A program made the position numbers and the translations under genes. The notes beneath the pieces are model-generated. The model made no database searches. It was not told the DNA's origin and was given only the letters and a program-made list of their open reading frames with translations. Of a stretch of 9,427 nucleotides of DNA, positions 1 to 6,476 are shown in pieces (position 1 is the stretch's first letter; every line of letters starts with the position of its first letter). The stretch comes from Paracoccaceae bacterium (GTDB lineage Bacteria > Pseudomonadota > Alphaproteobacteria > Rhodobacterales > Rhodobacteraceae): the NCBI GenBank assembly GCA_026984895.1, contig JALSRF010000371.1, positions 1 to 9,427 on the forward strand. The letters run 5' to 3'.

Positions 1-1
1 C

Positions 2-550
2 CATGTCGCCTTCGCCAAGCGTTTCGACCGGGCGCGGGCCGTCCGGGGTAGAGACAAGCGTTCCCGGCACGAAACAGACGGTGCCCGGCTCCTCGCCCGG
101 GGGGGCCAGCAGTTCGGCCCCGACGGTCGCCGATATCACCCAGGTCTCGCGGCCCGCGGGCGGCATCTGCCCGGCGAAAAGGATCATCGGATAGCGGCCC
201 GTTTCCAGCGTGACCAGCGTTGCCTCGTATTTCCTGCGCCCGTCGGTCAGCGTGAAACCCGAGCGGAACAGCGGCTCGTCCGCGTCCGGTTCAGCGCGCA
301 TCTCCGCCGGCCCCGACAGGCGCGGCGCGCCCAGCAGGCGCCGGATCTGCGCCGCCGCGCGCCGGTGCACCTCGGCCCGGTCGGCGGCATTCTCCAGCAG
401 CAGAAGGTCCCCGCGGCCGTCCAGCCGCAGCGCTTCGCCAAACCAGCGCCAGGTGGCGCCGACGGAAATCTGGTCTGGCGCGACACGCCCGAGCCCGTCG
501 ATTTCGGTCTGATCCCACGAAATCACATGCGTGCCTGCCGAAGCCGCCAT
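2..550 (-). CDS. Hint-domain protein, N-terminal part (runs off left edge)
   Basis: The first 183 codons of a longer gene, read leftward from the ATG at 550. Residues 1-155 form an N-terminal region I do not recognise. At about residue 157 begins a typical start of a hedgehog/intein (Hint) module: TVCFVPGTLVSTPDG, then RPVETLGEGDM, where the window ends. Cys159 corresponds to the nucleophilic first residue of Hint domains, which catalyses an N-S acyl shift and can drive self-cleavage; that is family knowledge. Hint proteins of this type are common in Rhodobacteraceae, and many have no known substrate. No signal peptide is visible. The ATG has only a weak ribosome binding site, and an in-frame TTG lies 14 codons upstream before a stop, so the start is not certain. 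The gene is divergent from the Do protease. Function is unknown beyond the domain, and whether the rest of the Hint fold is intact lies outside the window. Confidence 0.75.
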   Translation of the reverse strand, partial: MAASAGTHVISWDQTEIDGLGRVAPDQISVGATWRWFGEALRLDGRGDLLLLENAADRAEVHRRAAAQIRRLLGAPRLSGPAEMRAEPDADEPLFRSGFTLTDGRRKYEATLVTLETGRYPMILFAGQMPPAGRETWVISATVGAELLAPPGEEPGTVCFVPGTLVSTPDGPRPVETLGEGDM

Positions 551-610
551 GGTGCCTGAAATCCCGCCTGTTGTTCCTGCCTTTTGCGACCAATGGTTAA
601 CATATTTACG

Positions 611-640
611 CCGCCTTGTTAACCCCTTGATTCAAGGCGG
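611..640. repeat. Nested inverted repeats in divergent promoter region
   Basis: CCGCCTTG (611-618) and CAAGGCGG (633-640) are perfect 8-bp inverted arms, 14 bp apart. Nested inside is a perfect 13-bp palindrome, CCTTGA-T-TCAAGG (625-637). The CCTTG core at 614 and the one at 625 are direct repeats 11 bp apart, about one helical turn. This arrangement is more like a protein-binding operator than a terminator, because no gene ends here. Which regulator would bind is unknown. Confidence 0.5.
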
Positions 641-671
641 TGAATCATGTCGCCTCGGAAAACGCCGATCC

Positions 672-703
672 CTTGAAAACGCATCCGGCCGCTCCTACCT
701 TGG
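672..703 (+). promoter_or_regulatory. Candidate RpoH (sigma-32) heat-shock promoter
   Basis: CTTG (672-675), an 18-bp spacer, then CCTACCTTGG (694-703). The published alphaproteobacterial heat-shock consensus is CTTG-N17/18-CYTATnTnnG, and this site differs at one defined position (C for T at 698). The -35 side reads CTTGAAAA, which also suits sigma-32. Transcription would start near 710 and leave a leader of about 110 nt before the protease ATG at 824. Do proteases are commonly stress induced, so the context fits. Not tested. Confidence 0.4.
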
Positions 704-823
704 CGGCATGATCGCAAATTCCTTTCCCAGGGACGGCCGTCCATTAACGGCAGACAGATCAACATGAAACTCCCCGGCGCGCGCTTTTCGGCTGGCGTGC
801 CGGCATGGACGAGGAGACGCACC

Positions 824-2215
824 ATGCGTGCCAGACGTTTATCAATTCCAGCTCTTGTGCTCATCTTCCTGACCGCCGCCCTGCCGGCACAGCTCCAGGC
901 GCAGGCGCAGGCGCAGGCAACGCTGCCGGCAACGGTGGACGCGCGCGGCATCCCGACGATCGCGCCGCTGCTTGCATCGGTGACCCCGGCGGTTGTCAAC
1001 ATCACCGTGGTTTCGGAAACGACCGCGCCCGACAACGGCGTTTTTCAGGACCCGTTCTTCAGCCCGTTCTTTTCGCCGCTGCGCCCGCAGCATCGCCAGC
1101 GCCAGGTCGCGGCCGGTTCCGGTGTCATCGTTGACGCCGAAAAGGGATATGTCCTGACCAACAATCACGTGGTGAAGAACGGCAAGAAGGTGACGGTCAC
1201 GCTGAAGGACAAGCGCAGTTTCGACGCCAGGATCATCGGCACCGACCCGGCCACCGACATTGCCGTGCTGCAAATCCCGGCCGAACACCTGACCGCCCTG
1301 GCGATGGGGAATTCGGAAAACCTGAAGGTGGGCGATTTCGTCGTTGCCGTGGGCAACCCGTTCGGCCTGGGGCAGACCGTGACCTCGGGCATCGTCAGCG
1401 CGCTCGGGCGCACCGGGATCAACCCGCAGGGGTTCGAGGATTTCATCCAGACCGACGCCTCGATCAACCCGGGCAACTCGGGCGGTGCGCTCGTCACCTT
1501 TGACGGACGCCTGGTGGGGATCAACACGGCGATCATCGCGCCTTCGGGCGGCAATGTGGGGATCGGTTTCGCCATTCCGGTGAACATGGCGCGCTCGGTC
1601 ATGGAACAGCTGATCGACTTCGGCAAGGTGCATCGCGGCCTGCTGGGCGTGGTAACCCAGGACCTGACGCCCGAGATCGGCAAGGCGCTTGGGCTCGACC
1701 AGGCCGACGGGGCGCTGGTGGTTCAGGTCGAGCCCGGCTCTCCGGCCGAGGCCGCCGGGCTGGAACCCGGCGACGTGATCGTCAGCGTCAACGGCGCGAG
1801 CATTTCCAATGCCCGCGACCTGCGCGGCCATCTGGGCGTGATGCGCGCGGATACGGACTTTTCGCTGGAGATCGTGCGCTCTGACGGGCGGCACAAGTTG
1901 ACCGCCAGGCTGTCCGAGAAACAGACCAGACGGGAAACCGCGCAGTCGCGGCTCTTGTCCGGTGCCTTGCTGGCCCCGCTCGAACGCGGCATGCCCGGCT
2001 TCGGTCAGGTGCGCGGGGTGGCTGTGGTCGATGTGGCCGCGGGCAGTCCGGCGGCGCGCTTCGGCCTGCGCCCCGCAGACGTGATCATGGCGGTCAACAA
2101 GACCCGCGTGGAAAGCGTCGAAGCGCTGGACGCGGAACTGTCGGGCGCCGGCAATACCATCGCCATGCTGATCTGGCGCCATGGTGCCACGATCTATCTT
2201 CTGATCAGGCCGTGA
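824..2215 (+). CDS. Do-family periplasmic serine protease/chaperone (DegP/DegQ-like)
   Basis: A 463-residue HtrA/Do endopeptidase that degrades or holds misfolded proteins in the periplasm. A signal peptide covers residues 1 to about 30 (basic MRARR, hydrophobic LVLIFLTAALPA, then a QA-repeat cleavage zone). The trypsin-like domain spans about 75-265 with the triad His115 (NNHVV), Asp145 (ATDIAVL) and Ser219 (NPGNSGGAL). PDZ1 lies at about 271-365 and PDZ2 at about 377-463. Length and two PDZ domains match DegP/DegQ rather than single-PDZ DegS. The loop between the N-terminal strands is short and Phe/Pro-rich, which favours a DegQ-like form; this is a weak argument. I chose ATG 824 because GAGGAG lies 7 nt upstream and the signal peptide begins right there. 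The upstream in-frame ATG at 764 lacks a good ribosome site and would add 20 residues in front of the signal peptide. A strong hairpin follows the stop. Confidence 0.95.
   Translation: MRARRLSIPALVLIFLTAALPAQLQAQAQAQATLPATVDARGIPTIAPLLASVTPAVVNITVVSETTAPDNGVFQDPFFSPFFSPLRPQHRQRQVAAGSGVIVDAEKGYVLTNNHVVKNGKKVTVTLKDKRSFDARIIGTDPATDIAVLQIPAEHLTALAMGNSENLKVGDFVVAVGNPFGLGQTVTSGIVSALGRTGINPQGFEDFIQTDASINPGNSGGALVTFDGRLVGINTAIIAPSGGNVGIGFAIPVNMARSVMEQLIDFGKVHRGLLGVVTQDLTPEIGKALGLDQADGALVVQVEPGSPAEAAGLEPGDVIVSVNGASISNARDLRGHLGVMRADTDFSLEIVRSDGRHKLTARLSEKQTRRETAQSRLLSGALLAPLERGMPGFGQVRGVAVVDVAAGSPAARFGLRPADVIMAVNKTRVESVEALDAELSGAGNTIAMLIWRHGATIYLLIRP
896..918 (+). repeat. CAGGCG hexamer repeat at signal peptide cleavage zone
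   Basis: Three exact CAGGCG copies plus a partial fourth encode the QAQAQAQA stretch at residues 25-32 of the Do protease. Each Ala pair makes another possible AxA signal peptidase I site. Loss or gain of one 6-bp unit would change the protein by two residues without a frameshift. Confidence 0.7.
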
Positions 2216-2223
2216 ACGCCGTC

Positions 2224-2252
2224 GCGCCCGGCGGGCAGCCCCCGCCGGGCGC
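2224..2252 (+). terminator. Strong GC hairpin after the Do protease gene
   Basis: GCGCCCGGCGGG (2224-2235) pairs perfectly with CCCGCCGGGCGC (2241-2252) around a 5-nt loop, beginning 9 nt after the protease stop. There is no T-tract after the stem (ATCTCCACCC follows), so it may act as a weak intrinsic terminator, a pause site or an RNA 3'-end stabiliser. Confidence 0.65.
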
Positions 2253-2516
2253 ATCTCCACCCTTCGCGGGGCGCCGCATGAGCACGCGAGCCGGTCGTGT
2301 GCGGCCCGCCGTTCGCGGCCCCGCGCCGAGGCGCCCCCCGCATGAGGCAGCGGCAACCGGAACGGCGGCAGCCGGGGCGGCATGCCCCCGGGCCGGATGC
2401 GTCAAGGCGCACCGGCTTCGCCCGGATCGCGCAAGCGTCCCTGGCAGGCGCCCGGCCCGCGCCGATGCCTGCGCCGATGCCTGCGCGGCGGCCGATCCAG
2501 CGATGGGCAACAGGCG
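2253..2516. other. Convergent spacer without convincing gene
   Basis: The spacer between the Do protease and the alcohol dehydrogenase is 301 bp overall (2216-2516), including the hairpin at its left end. Frames on both strands stay open only because of GC content, and their products are Ala/Arg/Pro-rich with no motif. It also holds a possible hairpin (CCGGGG 2372-2377 with CCCCGG 2386-2391) and an exact tandem 12-mer at 2460-2483. No clear terminator with a T-run was found for the dehydrogenase arriving from the right. Confidence 0.55.
2460..2483. repeat. 12-bp tandem duplication
   Basis: CGCCGATGCCTG occurs twice in exact tandem (2460-2471 and 2472-2483), followed by a broken third start (CGCGGC). 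It is noncoding, 33 bp beyond the stop of the alcohol dehydrogenase. Confidence 0.8.
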
Positions 2517-3623
2517 CTAGCTGGGCGTGTTTCCCGTATCGAACAGGATCACGTTGCGCCGGGCGGCGCCCGAAACCGTATCGGCAATGGCCTCGTTGAT
2601 CCGTTCCAGCGGCCAGCGCCCGGATACCAGCGCCTCCAGCTTCAGCCGCCCCTGTCGCCACAGATCCACCATCCAGGGAATGTCTCGGGCCAGCACCACC
2701 TCGCCCATCTTGGCACCCAGCATCCCCTGCCCGAGCGCGGCGATGATCACCGGCTCATAGGCCGCCCGTTCGCCCGAGTGCGGCATGCCGACCATGACCA
2801 GCCGGCCCCGTGGCGCCAGGTAGCGTGGCGCATCGTCATAGGCGGCCACCGCCCCGACCGAGACGAACACCGCATCGGCGCCGCGCCCGCCGGCGGCCCT
2901 GAAGGCGGCCTTCCAGGGTTTCGGATCGGTGGCCAGCACCCCGTCGGTGGCGCCGAATTCGCGCGCGATGTCCAGCTTTTCCTCGCTCAGGTCCACGGCG
3001 ATGATCCGCGCGGCCCCGGCGATGCGCGCGCCCTGGACGACGTTCAGCCCGACCCCGCCGGCGCCGATCACCACCACCACCTGACCCGGGCGCACATTGG
3101 CGGTATTGACCACCGAGCCGACACCGGTGGTCACCCCGCATGACAGCAGGCAGGCGGCCGCCATCGGCATGTCGGCGGGAATGGTCACGACCTGCGACTG
3201 ATCCACCACCACCCTTTCGGCAAAGGCACCGATGGACAGGCCCTGTTCCAGCGCGCCGCCGTCTGCCGTGCTCAGCGGCCCGGAGGCGCGCCCGTCGGGC
3301 GTCATGCAATAGGCGGGCGCACCGGCCGCGCAACTGGGGCAGCTGCCGCAGGCGCGCATCAGCGTCGCCAGCACCGTATCGCCCTGCCGCAGACCGCGCA
3401 CCCCCTCGCCCAGGGCGGTGATCCGCCCGGCGGCCTCGTGCCCGTAGACGGCGGGCAGCGCCCCGCCCCAGGCGCCTTCGGCATAGGAGATGTCGGAATG
3501 GCAGATGGCGCAGGCGTCCAGCGTCACCTCGACCTCGCCGGCGGCCGGGGCGCGCAGGTTCACGGTTTCGATGACAAGCGGCTTGCCGAATTCGCGGCAG
3601 ACGGCGGCCTTGATGCGGGTCAT
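2517..3623 (-). CDS. Zinc-dependent alcohol dehydrogenase (MDR superfamily)
   Basis: A 368-residue medium-chain dehydrogenase that oxidises an alcohol or reduces an aldehyde with a nicotinamide cofactor in the cytoplasm. Catalytic zinc ligands are visible: Cys41 (CAICHSD), His62-Glu63 (GHEAAG) and Cys162 (SCGVTTG). The structural zinc lobe has all four cysteines, 92, 95, 98 and 106 (CGSCPSCAAGAPAYC). The Rossmann fold has GAGGVG at 187-192, and Asp211 at the end of the second strand suggests NAD over NADP. Sequence style is closest to the class III-like/formaldehyde-type branch, but the substrate cannot be read from sequence. I chose ATG 3623 because AGGA lies 6 nt upstream and the protein begins there in the way usual for the family. 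The open frame extends further upstream, but only across noncoding repeats and the hydrolase gene. The gene is 262 bp downstream of the hydrolase, far enough for its own promoter. Confidence 0.93.
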   Translation of the reverse strand: MTRIKAAVCREFGKPLVIETVNLRAPAAGEVEVTLDACAICHSDISYAEGAWGGALPAVYGHEAAGRITALGEGVRGLRQGDTVLATLMRACGSCPSCAAGAPAYCMTPDGRASGPLSTADGGALEQGLSIGAFAERVVVDQSQVVTIPADMPMAAACLLSCGVTTGVGSVVNTANVRPGQVVVVIGAGGVGLNVVQGARIAGAARIIAVDLSEEKLDIAREFGATDGVLATDPKPWKAAFRAAGGRGADAVFVSVGAVAAYDDAPRYLAPRGRLVMVGMPHSGERAAYEPVIIAALGQGMLGAKMGEVVLARDIPWMVDLWRQGRLKLEALVSGRWPLERINEAIADTVSGAARRNVILFDTGNTPS

Positions 3624-3648
3624 GGGCTTTCCTTTCCTGTACCGGGAA

Positions 3649-3677
3649 ACTGTGCGTCGCCCCGGCGCTGCGTTCAA
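3649..3677 (-). promoter_or_regulatory. Possible promoter of the alcohol dehydrogenase gene
   Basis: On the minus strand, TTGAAC (3677-3672) is followed after 17 nt by CACAGT (3654-3649), a good -35 with only a fair -10. The leader would be about 20 nt and contain the ribosome binding site GGAAAGGAAAG. The spacer size and the hairpin after the upstream hydrolase support separate transcription. The -10 match is poor, hence the low confidence. Confidence 0.3.
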
Positions 3678-3729
3678 GCGAGAATGCGCCCCGTTGCGCG
3701 GACTCATGGCGAGGATCGGCAGCGCTGAC

Positions 3730-3757
3730 GGCAGGGCGCTGGCGGCAGGGCGCTGGC
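3730..3757. repeat. 14-bp tandem duplication
   Basis: GGCAGGGCGCTGGC occurs twice in exact tandem (3730-3743 and 3744-3757) and trails off into GGCGGTTGGC. It is intergenic, between the alcohol dehydrogenase and the upstream hydrolase gene. Confidence 0.85.
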
Positions 3758-3770
3758 GGCGGTTGGCGCG

Positions 3771-3804
3771 CCGCCCGGCCGTGCCCGCCGCCCGGCCGTG
3801 CCCG
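3771..3804. repeat. 17-bp tandem duplication
   Basis: CCGCCCGGCCGTGCCCG occurs twice in exact tandem (3771-3787 and 3788-3804). It lies in the same 262-bp spacer as the 14-bp duplication, 13 bp away, but the two units are unrelated in sequence. Confidence 0.85.
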
Positions 3805-3847
3805 CTGTCCGGCACGTCTCGGATCCGATCGGGCATTGCTGCCGCGA

Positions 3848-3872
3848 CCGGCCCGATGCGGGGCCTGGCCGG
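3848..3872 (-). terminator. Possible hairpin terminator after the hydrolase gene
   Basis: CCGGCC (3848-3853) pairs with GGCCGG (3867-3872), and an alternative tighter stem pairs GGCCC (3850-3854) with GGGCC (3861-3865) around 6 nt. It starts 13 nt beyond the hydrolase stop on the minus strand. There is no T-run, so intrinsic termination is uncertain. Confidence 0.35.
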
Positions 3873-3885
3873 CGGTTGGCGAGGC

Positions 3886-4608
3886 TCACAGCCGGGCGAT
3901 GATCGCGGCCAGTTCGCGCGGGCGCACCAGTTGCGGGCAATGGCCGCAATCCAGGGAAAAGGTCTGCTCGCAGGGGCTGGCGCGCACCATCCGGCGTTGC
4001 AGCGCCGGGGTGATGGTGCGGTCGTTTTCGCAAAACACATAGGCGCGCGGGTGGGCACCGAAACGCGCGTCGCTCAGGCGCACCGGATCGGTCTGCGCCC
4101 GGTTCGGCTGGGCACAGAACCCCGCCGCCATCGCCTGTTGCTGTTCGCGCGTCGCATCCTGGAACAGCGCCTCGCCCGCCCGATCCGCGTCCAGCACCGT
4201 CGTGCCCGGCACCGGGCCCGGGCGCACCGCATCACGCACCCCGGCCGCCTGCTGCTGACGGATCAGATCCAGCAGGGACTGCCCGTCACGGGGCAGAAAT
4301 GCCGTGACATAGACCAGCTTGCGCGCCCTGCCCGGCGCCAGTTCGGCCGCCGCCGAGATGGCCATGCCGCCCATCGAATGGCCCACCAGAAGCGCCGGCC
4401 CCCGGGCCTCCAGCACCTCGGCCACCCGCGCCGCGTAATCCGCCAGCCCGACCGCGCCCGGATCGGTGCCATCGTCGCCATGGCCGGGCAGGTCGATCGC
4501 CAGAACCTCGCGCCCGGTCTCGCGCAGCAGCGGCACCAGCCGCTCCCAGGCGCGCGCGCTGCCCCAGGCCCCATGCACCAGCACGATCGGGCCGGCAGGC
4601 GCCGGCAT
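3886..4608 (-). CDS. Alpha/beta hydrolase (plant esterase/HNL-like type)
   Basis: A 240-residue alpha/beta-hydrolase-fold enzyme, probably an esterase acting on a small substrate. The oxyanion-hole motif is HGAWG (12-16), the nucleophile elbow GHSMGG (Ser78), the acid most likely Asp196 (CENDRTITPALQ) and the catalytic His223 (CGHCPQL). The spacing and the phrases FLPRDGQS and RTITPALQ resemble the hydroxynitrile lyase/methyl esterase-like group of this superfamily. That resemblance is a pattern judgement and the substrate is unknown. I chose ATG 4608 because it overlaps the stop of the upstream dehydratase by one base (TGATG), a strong sign of translational coupling, and because family similarity begins there. 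Longer in-frame extensions lie inside the dehydratase gene. There are no signal peptide or membrane segments, so it should be cytoplasmic. It appears to be the last gene of the four-gene unit. Confidence 0.88.
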   Translation of the reverse strand: MPAPAGPIVLVHGAWGSARAWERLVPLLRETGREVLAIDLPGHGDDGTDPGAVGLADYAARVAEVLEARGPALLVGHSMGGMAISAAAELAPGRARKLVYVTAFLPRDGQSLLDLIRQQQAAGVRDAVRPGPVPGTTVLDADRAGEALFQDATREQQQAMAAGFCAQPNRAQTDPVRLSDARFGAHPRAYVFCENDRTITPALQRRMVRASPCEQTFSLDCGHCPQLVRPRELAAIIARL

Positions 4609-5579
4609 CAGACCCCCTCCTCGCCGGCAAGCGCGCGCCGGAACATCCCGGCATCCACATTGCCCCCCGAAACCACGACGATCAGGGTTTCCGACTTCAG
4701 CTCCCTGCCCCGGTTGAGCGCCGCAGCCAGCGCCACCGCGCCCCCCGGTTCCGCCACGATCTTGAGCCGGGAGAAGGCCACCGCCATGGCCCCGAGCACC
4801 TGCGCATCGGTTGCGGTCAGTGCCGCGGCGCAAAGCCGTTGCATGACCGGAAAGGTCAGTTCGCCCGGCATCCGCGTGATCACCGCATCGCAGACCGAAC
4901 CGCTGGCCCGCGCATTCGCTTCGCGGCGCCCCGAAACCAGCGAGCGCGCCACGTCGTCAAACCCCTCCGGTTCGACCGGGTGCACCCGCATGTTCGGCGC
5001 CCGCGCCTCCAGCGCCAGGGCGATGCCGGAGGTCAGCCCCCCGCCGCCGCAGGGCACCAGCACCGCGGCATCGTCCACGCCGGCGGCGCGTGCCTGTTCG
5101 GCAATTTCAAGGCCGACGGAGCCCTGTCCGGCAATGACCTGTTCATTGTCGAAGGGCCTGATCAGGTGCAGGTTGCGTTCCTCGGCCAGCCGGGCGCCGA
5201 TCGCATCCCGGTCCTCGCCAGCGCGGTCATGAAGCACCACCTCGGCCCCCAGGGCGCGGGTGTTCCCGATCTTCAGGCGCGGCGCATCCGACGGCATCAC
5301 GATCACCGCGGCGCGGCCGTGACCGCGCGCTGCCCGGGCCACGCCCTGGGCATGGTTGCCGCTGGAAAAGGCGATCACGCCACGCCCGTCGTCGGGCAGG
5401 GCCGAAACCGCCGCCCAGGCCCCGCGGGCCTTGAAACTGCCGGTGTGCTGCAGGCATTCCGGCTTGACCAGCACGCGCCGCCCGGCGGCCGCGTCCAGGA
5501 ACGGCGATGACAGCAGCGGCGTGCGGCGCACATGCCCGTGGAGCCGGGCGGCGGCGGCTTCGATCATGTCGATGTTCAT
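4608..5579 (-). CDS. PLP-dependent serine/threonine dehydratase-type enzyme
   Basis: A 323-residue fold-type II PLP enzyme of the threonine dehydratase/serine racemase family, which removes water from a beta-hydroxyamino acid to give a 2-oxoacid and ammonia. Lys50 (GSFKARGA) forms the Schiff base. SSGNHAQG (72-79) binds the carboxylate side, the glycine loop GGGGL (178-182) binds the cofactor phosphate and SGGN (304-307) lies near the pyridine nitrogen. There is no C-terminal regulatory ACT domain, so this resembles the catabolic rather than the biosynthetic IlvA form. Threo-3-hydroxyaspartate dehydratase and serine racemase share this length and architecture and cannot be excluded. The other genes of the beta-hydroxyaspartate cycle are not adjacent. 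The start overlaps the stop of the upstream hydrolase by 4 bp (ATGA) and the end overlaps the next hydrolase by one base, so it is firmly embedded in the operon. Confidence 0.9.
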   Translation of the reverse strand: MNIDMIEAAAARLHGHVRRTPLLSSPFLDAAAGRRVLVKPECLQHTGSFKARGAWAAVSALPDDGRGVIAFSSGNHAQGVARAARGHGRAAVIVMPSDAPRLKIGNTRALGAEVVLHDRAGEDRDAIGARLAEERNLHLIRPFDNEQVIAGQGSVGLEIAEQARAAGVDDAAVLVPCGGGGLTSGIALALEARAPNMRVHPVEPEGFDDVARSLVSGRREANARASGSVCDAVITRMPGELTFPVMQRLCAAALTATDAQVLGAMAVAFSRLKIVAEPGGAVALAAALNRGRELKSETLIVVVSGGNVDAGMFRRALAGEEGV

Positions 5580-6421
5580 GCACTGGCCTCAATCCAGGCG
5601 CGGATCGCCTCCAGGGCCTCGGGTTCGTCCAGAAACGGCACATGACCCCGGTCGGGCACCTCGGCAAAGATCATGTCCGGGCGGCGGGCGCGCATCCGGG
5701 CGGCGGTTTCCGGGCTCAGCAGGTCCGAGTTGGCGCCGCGCACCAGCGCCAGCGGCAGATCGGCAAGCGCGTCGAACATCGGCCACAGATCGGGCGGGTC
5801 CCCGGTTCCCGCAGCGATCACCGCATCGCGCAGCTTCGGATCGTAGGTGATGTTCAGCCCGCGCGCATCCGCCACCGCCTGGCGATGCGCCTCTTCCAGC
5901 CAGCGTTCCCCGGGCACGTTGGCAAAGCCGGGCAGCGCCTGCGCCAGCAGCGCGGCAAGTTCGGCGTGGGTTTTCGCCTTCGGTCGGCGCCCCAGGTATT
6001 CCATGATGCGCCCGATCCCGCCCTGCGGAAGCACCGGGCCGATGTCCACCAGGCAGACGGCGCGCAGGCGCACGCGGGCGATGCCCGCCAGGGCCATGGC
6101 GATCAGCCCGCCGCGCGACGTGCCGATGATGGCGGCCTTTTCCAGCCCGAGATGATCGAGCAGTTCCAGCGCATCCTGCCCCTCGCGCAGGACATTGTAG
6201 GTCATCGGATCCGTCGCCCATTGCGACTGCCCCCGGCCGCGATAGTCCATGCGGATCAGCCGCACGTCGGGCAGGTGCGCGGCGAGATAGTCGAAGTCGC
6301 TCATGGTGCGGGTCAGCCCGGCAAGGCAGAGCACCGGCAGCGCCGCGGACGTGTCGCCGGGGCCTTCGTCCCTGTAGGCAAGACGCAGCCCGTCGCCGGT
6401 TTCGAAAAAATCCGCCATCAT
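5576..6421 (-). CDS. Alpha/beta hydrolase with GTSRGG nucleophile elbow
   Basis: A 281-residue alpha/beta hydrolase. The nucleophile is Ser102 in GTSRGG, an elbow variant with Arg after Ser instead of the common GHSxG. The catalytic His is probably His260 (DRGHVPFLDEP) and the acid Asp233 (NSDLLSP) or Asp126 (VDIGP). DYRGRGQS at 59-66 is the usual strand-4 motif, and the helical cap lies at about 130-215. The active-site frame looks intact; the reaction is unknown (esterase, lactonase or C-C hydrolase are all possible). Two ATGs lie side by side at 6421 and 6418. The first is 6 nt after AGGGGA and is preferred. That ribosome site is the last of four tandem copies (see the repeat at 6421-6476). 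The gene overlaps the dehydratase start by 4 bp. It is clearly different from the second hydrolase, so the two are not a recent duplication. Confidence 0.88.
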   Translation of the reverse strand: MMADFFETGDGLRLAYRDEGPGDTSAALPVLCLAGLTRTMSDFDYLAAHLPDVRLIRMDYRGRGQSQWATDPMTYNVLREGQDALELLDHLGLEKAAIIGTSRGGLIAMALAGIARVRLRAVCLVDIGPVLPQGGIGRIMEYLGRRPKAKTHAELAALLAQALPGFANVPGERWLEEAHRQAVADARGLNITYDPKLRDAVIAAGTGDPPDLWPMFDALADLPLALVRGANSDLLSPETAARMRARRPDMIFAEVPDRGHVPFLDEPEALEAIRAWIEASA

Positions 6422-6476
6422 TCAAGATCCCCTGTTTCAATTCCCTTGTTTCAATTCCCCTGTTTCAAATCCCCTG
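6421..6476 (-). repeat. Four-copy 14-bp tandem repeat carrying Shine-Dalgarno cores
   Basis: Read on the minus strand, four 14-nt units follow without gaps: CAGGGGATTTGAAA (6476-6463), CAGGGGAATTGAAA (6462-6449), CAAGGGAATTGAAA (6448-6435) and CAGGGGATCTTGAA (6434-6421). The fourth is the most diverged and its last base is the A of the hydrolase ATG. Each unit carries a purine-rich core (AGGGGA or AAGGGA), and only the last is spaced correctly for the real start. The first two units encode the dehalogenase C-terminus, GDLKQGN, and its TGA stop (6453-6451). Adding or removing a middle unit would therefore alter only the gap length and number of Shine-Dalgarno cores, not either protein. Confidence 0.9.

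Larger units (their letters stand above)
551..823. promoter_or_regulatory. Divergent intergenic region, Hint gene / Do protease
   Basis: A 273-bp spacer between two divergent genes, with an AT-rich core around 590-632 that stands out from its GC-rich surroundings. It carries two GTTAAC hexamers 21 bp apart (596-601 and 617-622), the palindromes at 611-640 and a heat-shock-like promoter at 672-703. Reading the minus strand, TTAACCATT near 593-600 resembles a CtrA half-site, but one half-site is weak evidence. A 19-codon frame from ATG 708 to the stop at 765-767 has no supporting ribosome site and I do not call it a gene. Confidence 0.5.

Noticed and set aside
764..823. Start of the Do protease at ATG 764
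   Set aside because: It has no good Shine-Dalgarno and would put 20 residues in front of a standard signal peptide. ATG 824 has GAGGAG at 7 nt.
842..2383. A 513-codon open frame on the minus strand antisense to the Do protease
   Set aside because: It mirrors a gene with an intact catalytic triad and two PDZ domains. The product is Arg/His/Gly-rich without motifs, as expected from an antisense frame in GC-rich DNA.
2205..2520. Small genes in the convergent spacer (about 100-codon frames on both strands)
   Set aside because: The frames overlap each other and the hairpin after the protease gene, lack ribosome sites, and encode Ala/Arg/Pro-rich sequence without motifs.
3624..4058. N-terminal extension of the alcohol dehydrogenase to an upstream in-frame ATG at 4058
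   Set aside because: The extension lies over tandem repeats and the 3' end of the hydrolase gene, has no family similarity, and a good ribosome site precedes ATG 3623.
3490..5232. A 580-codon open frame on the plus strand across the alcohol dehydrogenase start, hydrolase and dehydratase
   Set aside because: It runs antisense through three genes with clear active sites and through their overlap points. Its composition is low-complexity Ala/Arg/Ser/Pro.
4608..5579. Assignment of the dehydratase as BhcB of the beta-hydroxyaspartate cycle
   Set aside because: The sequence type allows it, but the partner aminotransferase, aldolase and iminosuccinate reductase genes are not adjacent, so the specific name is not supported.
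6421..6476. The repeat array as a CRISPR or attachment-site array
   Set aside because: Units are only 14 bp and contiguous with no spacers, and no cas, integrase or recombinase gene is present.
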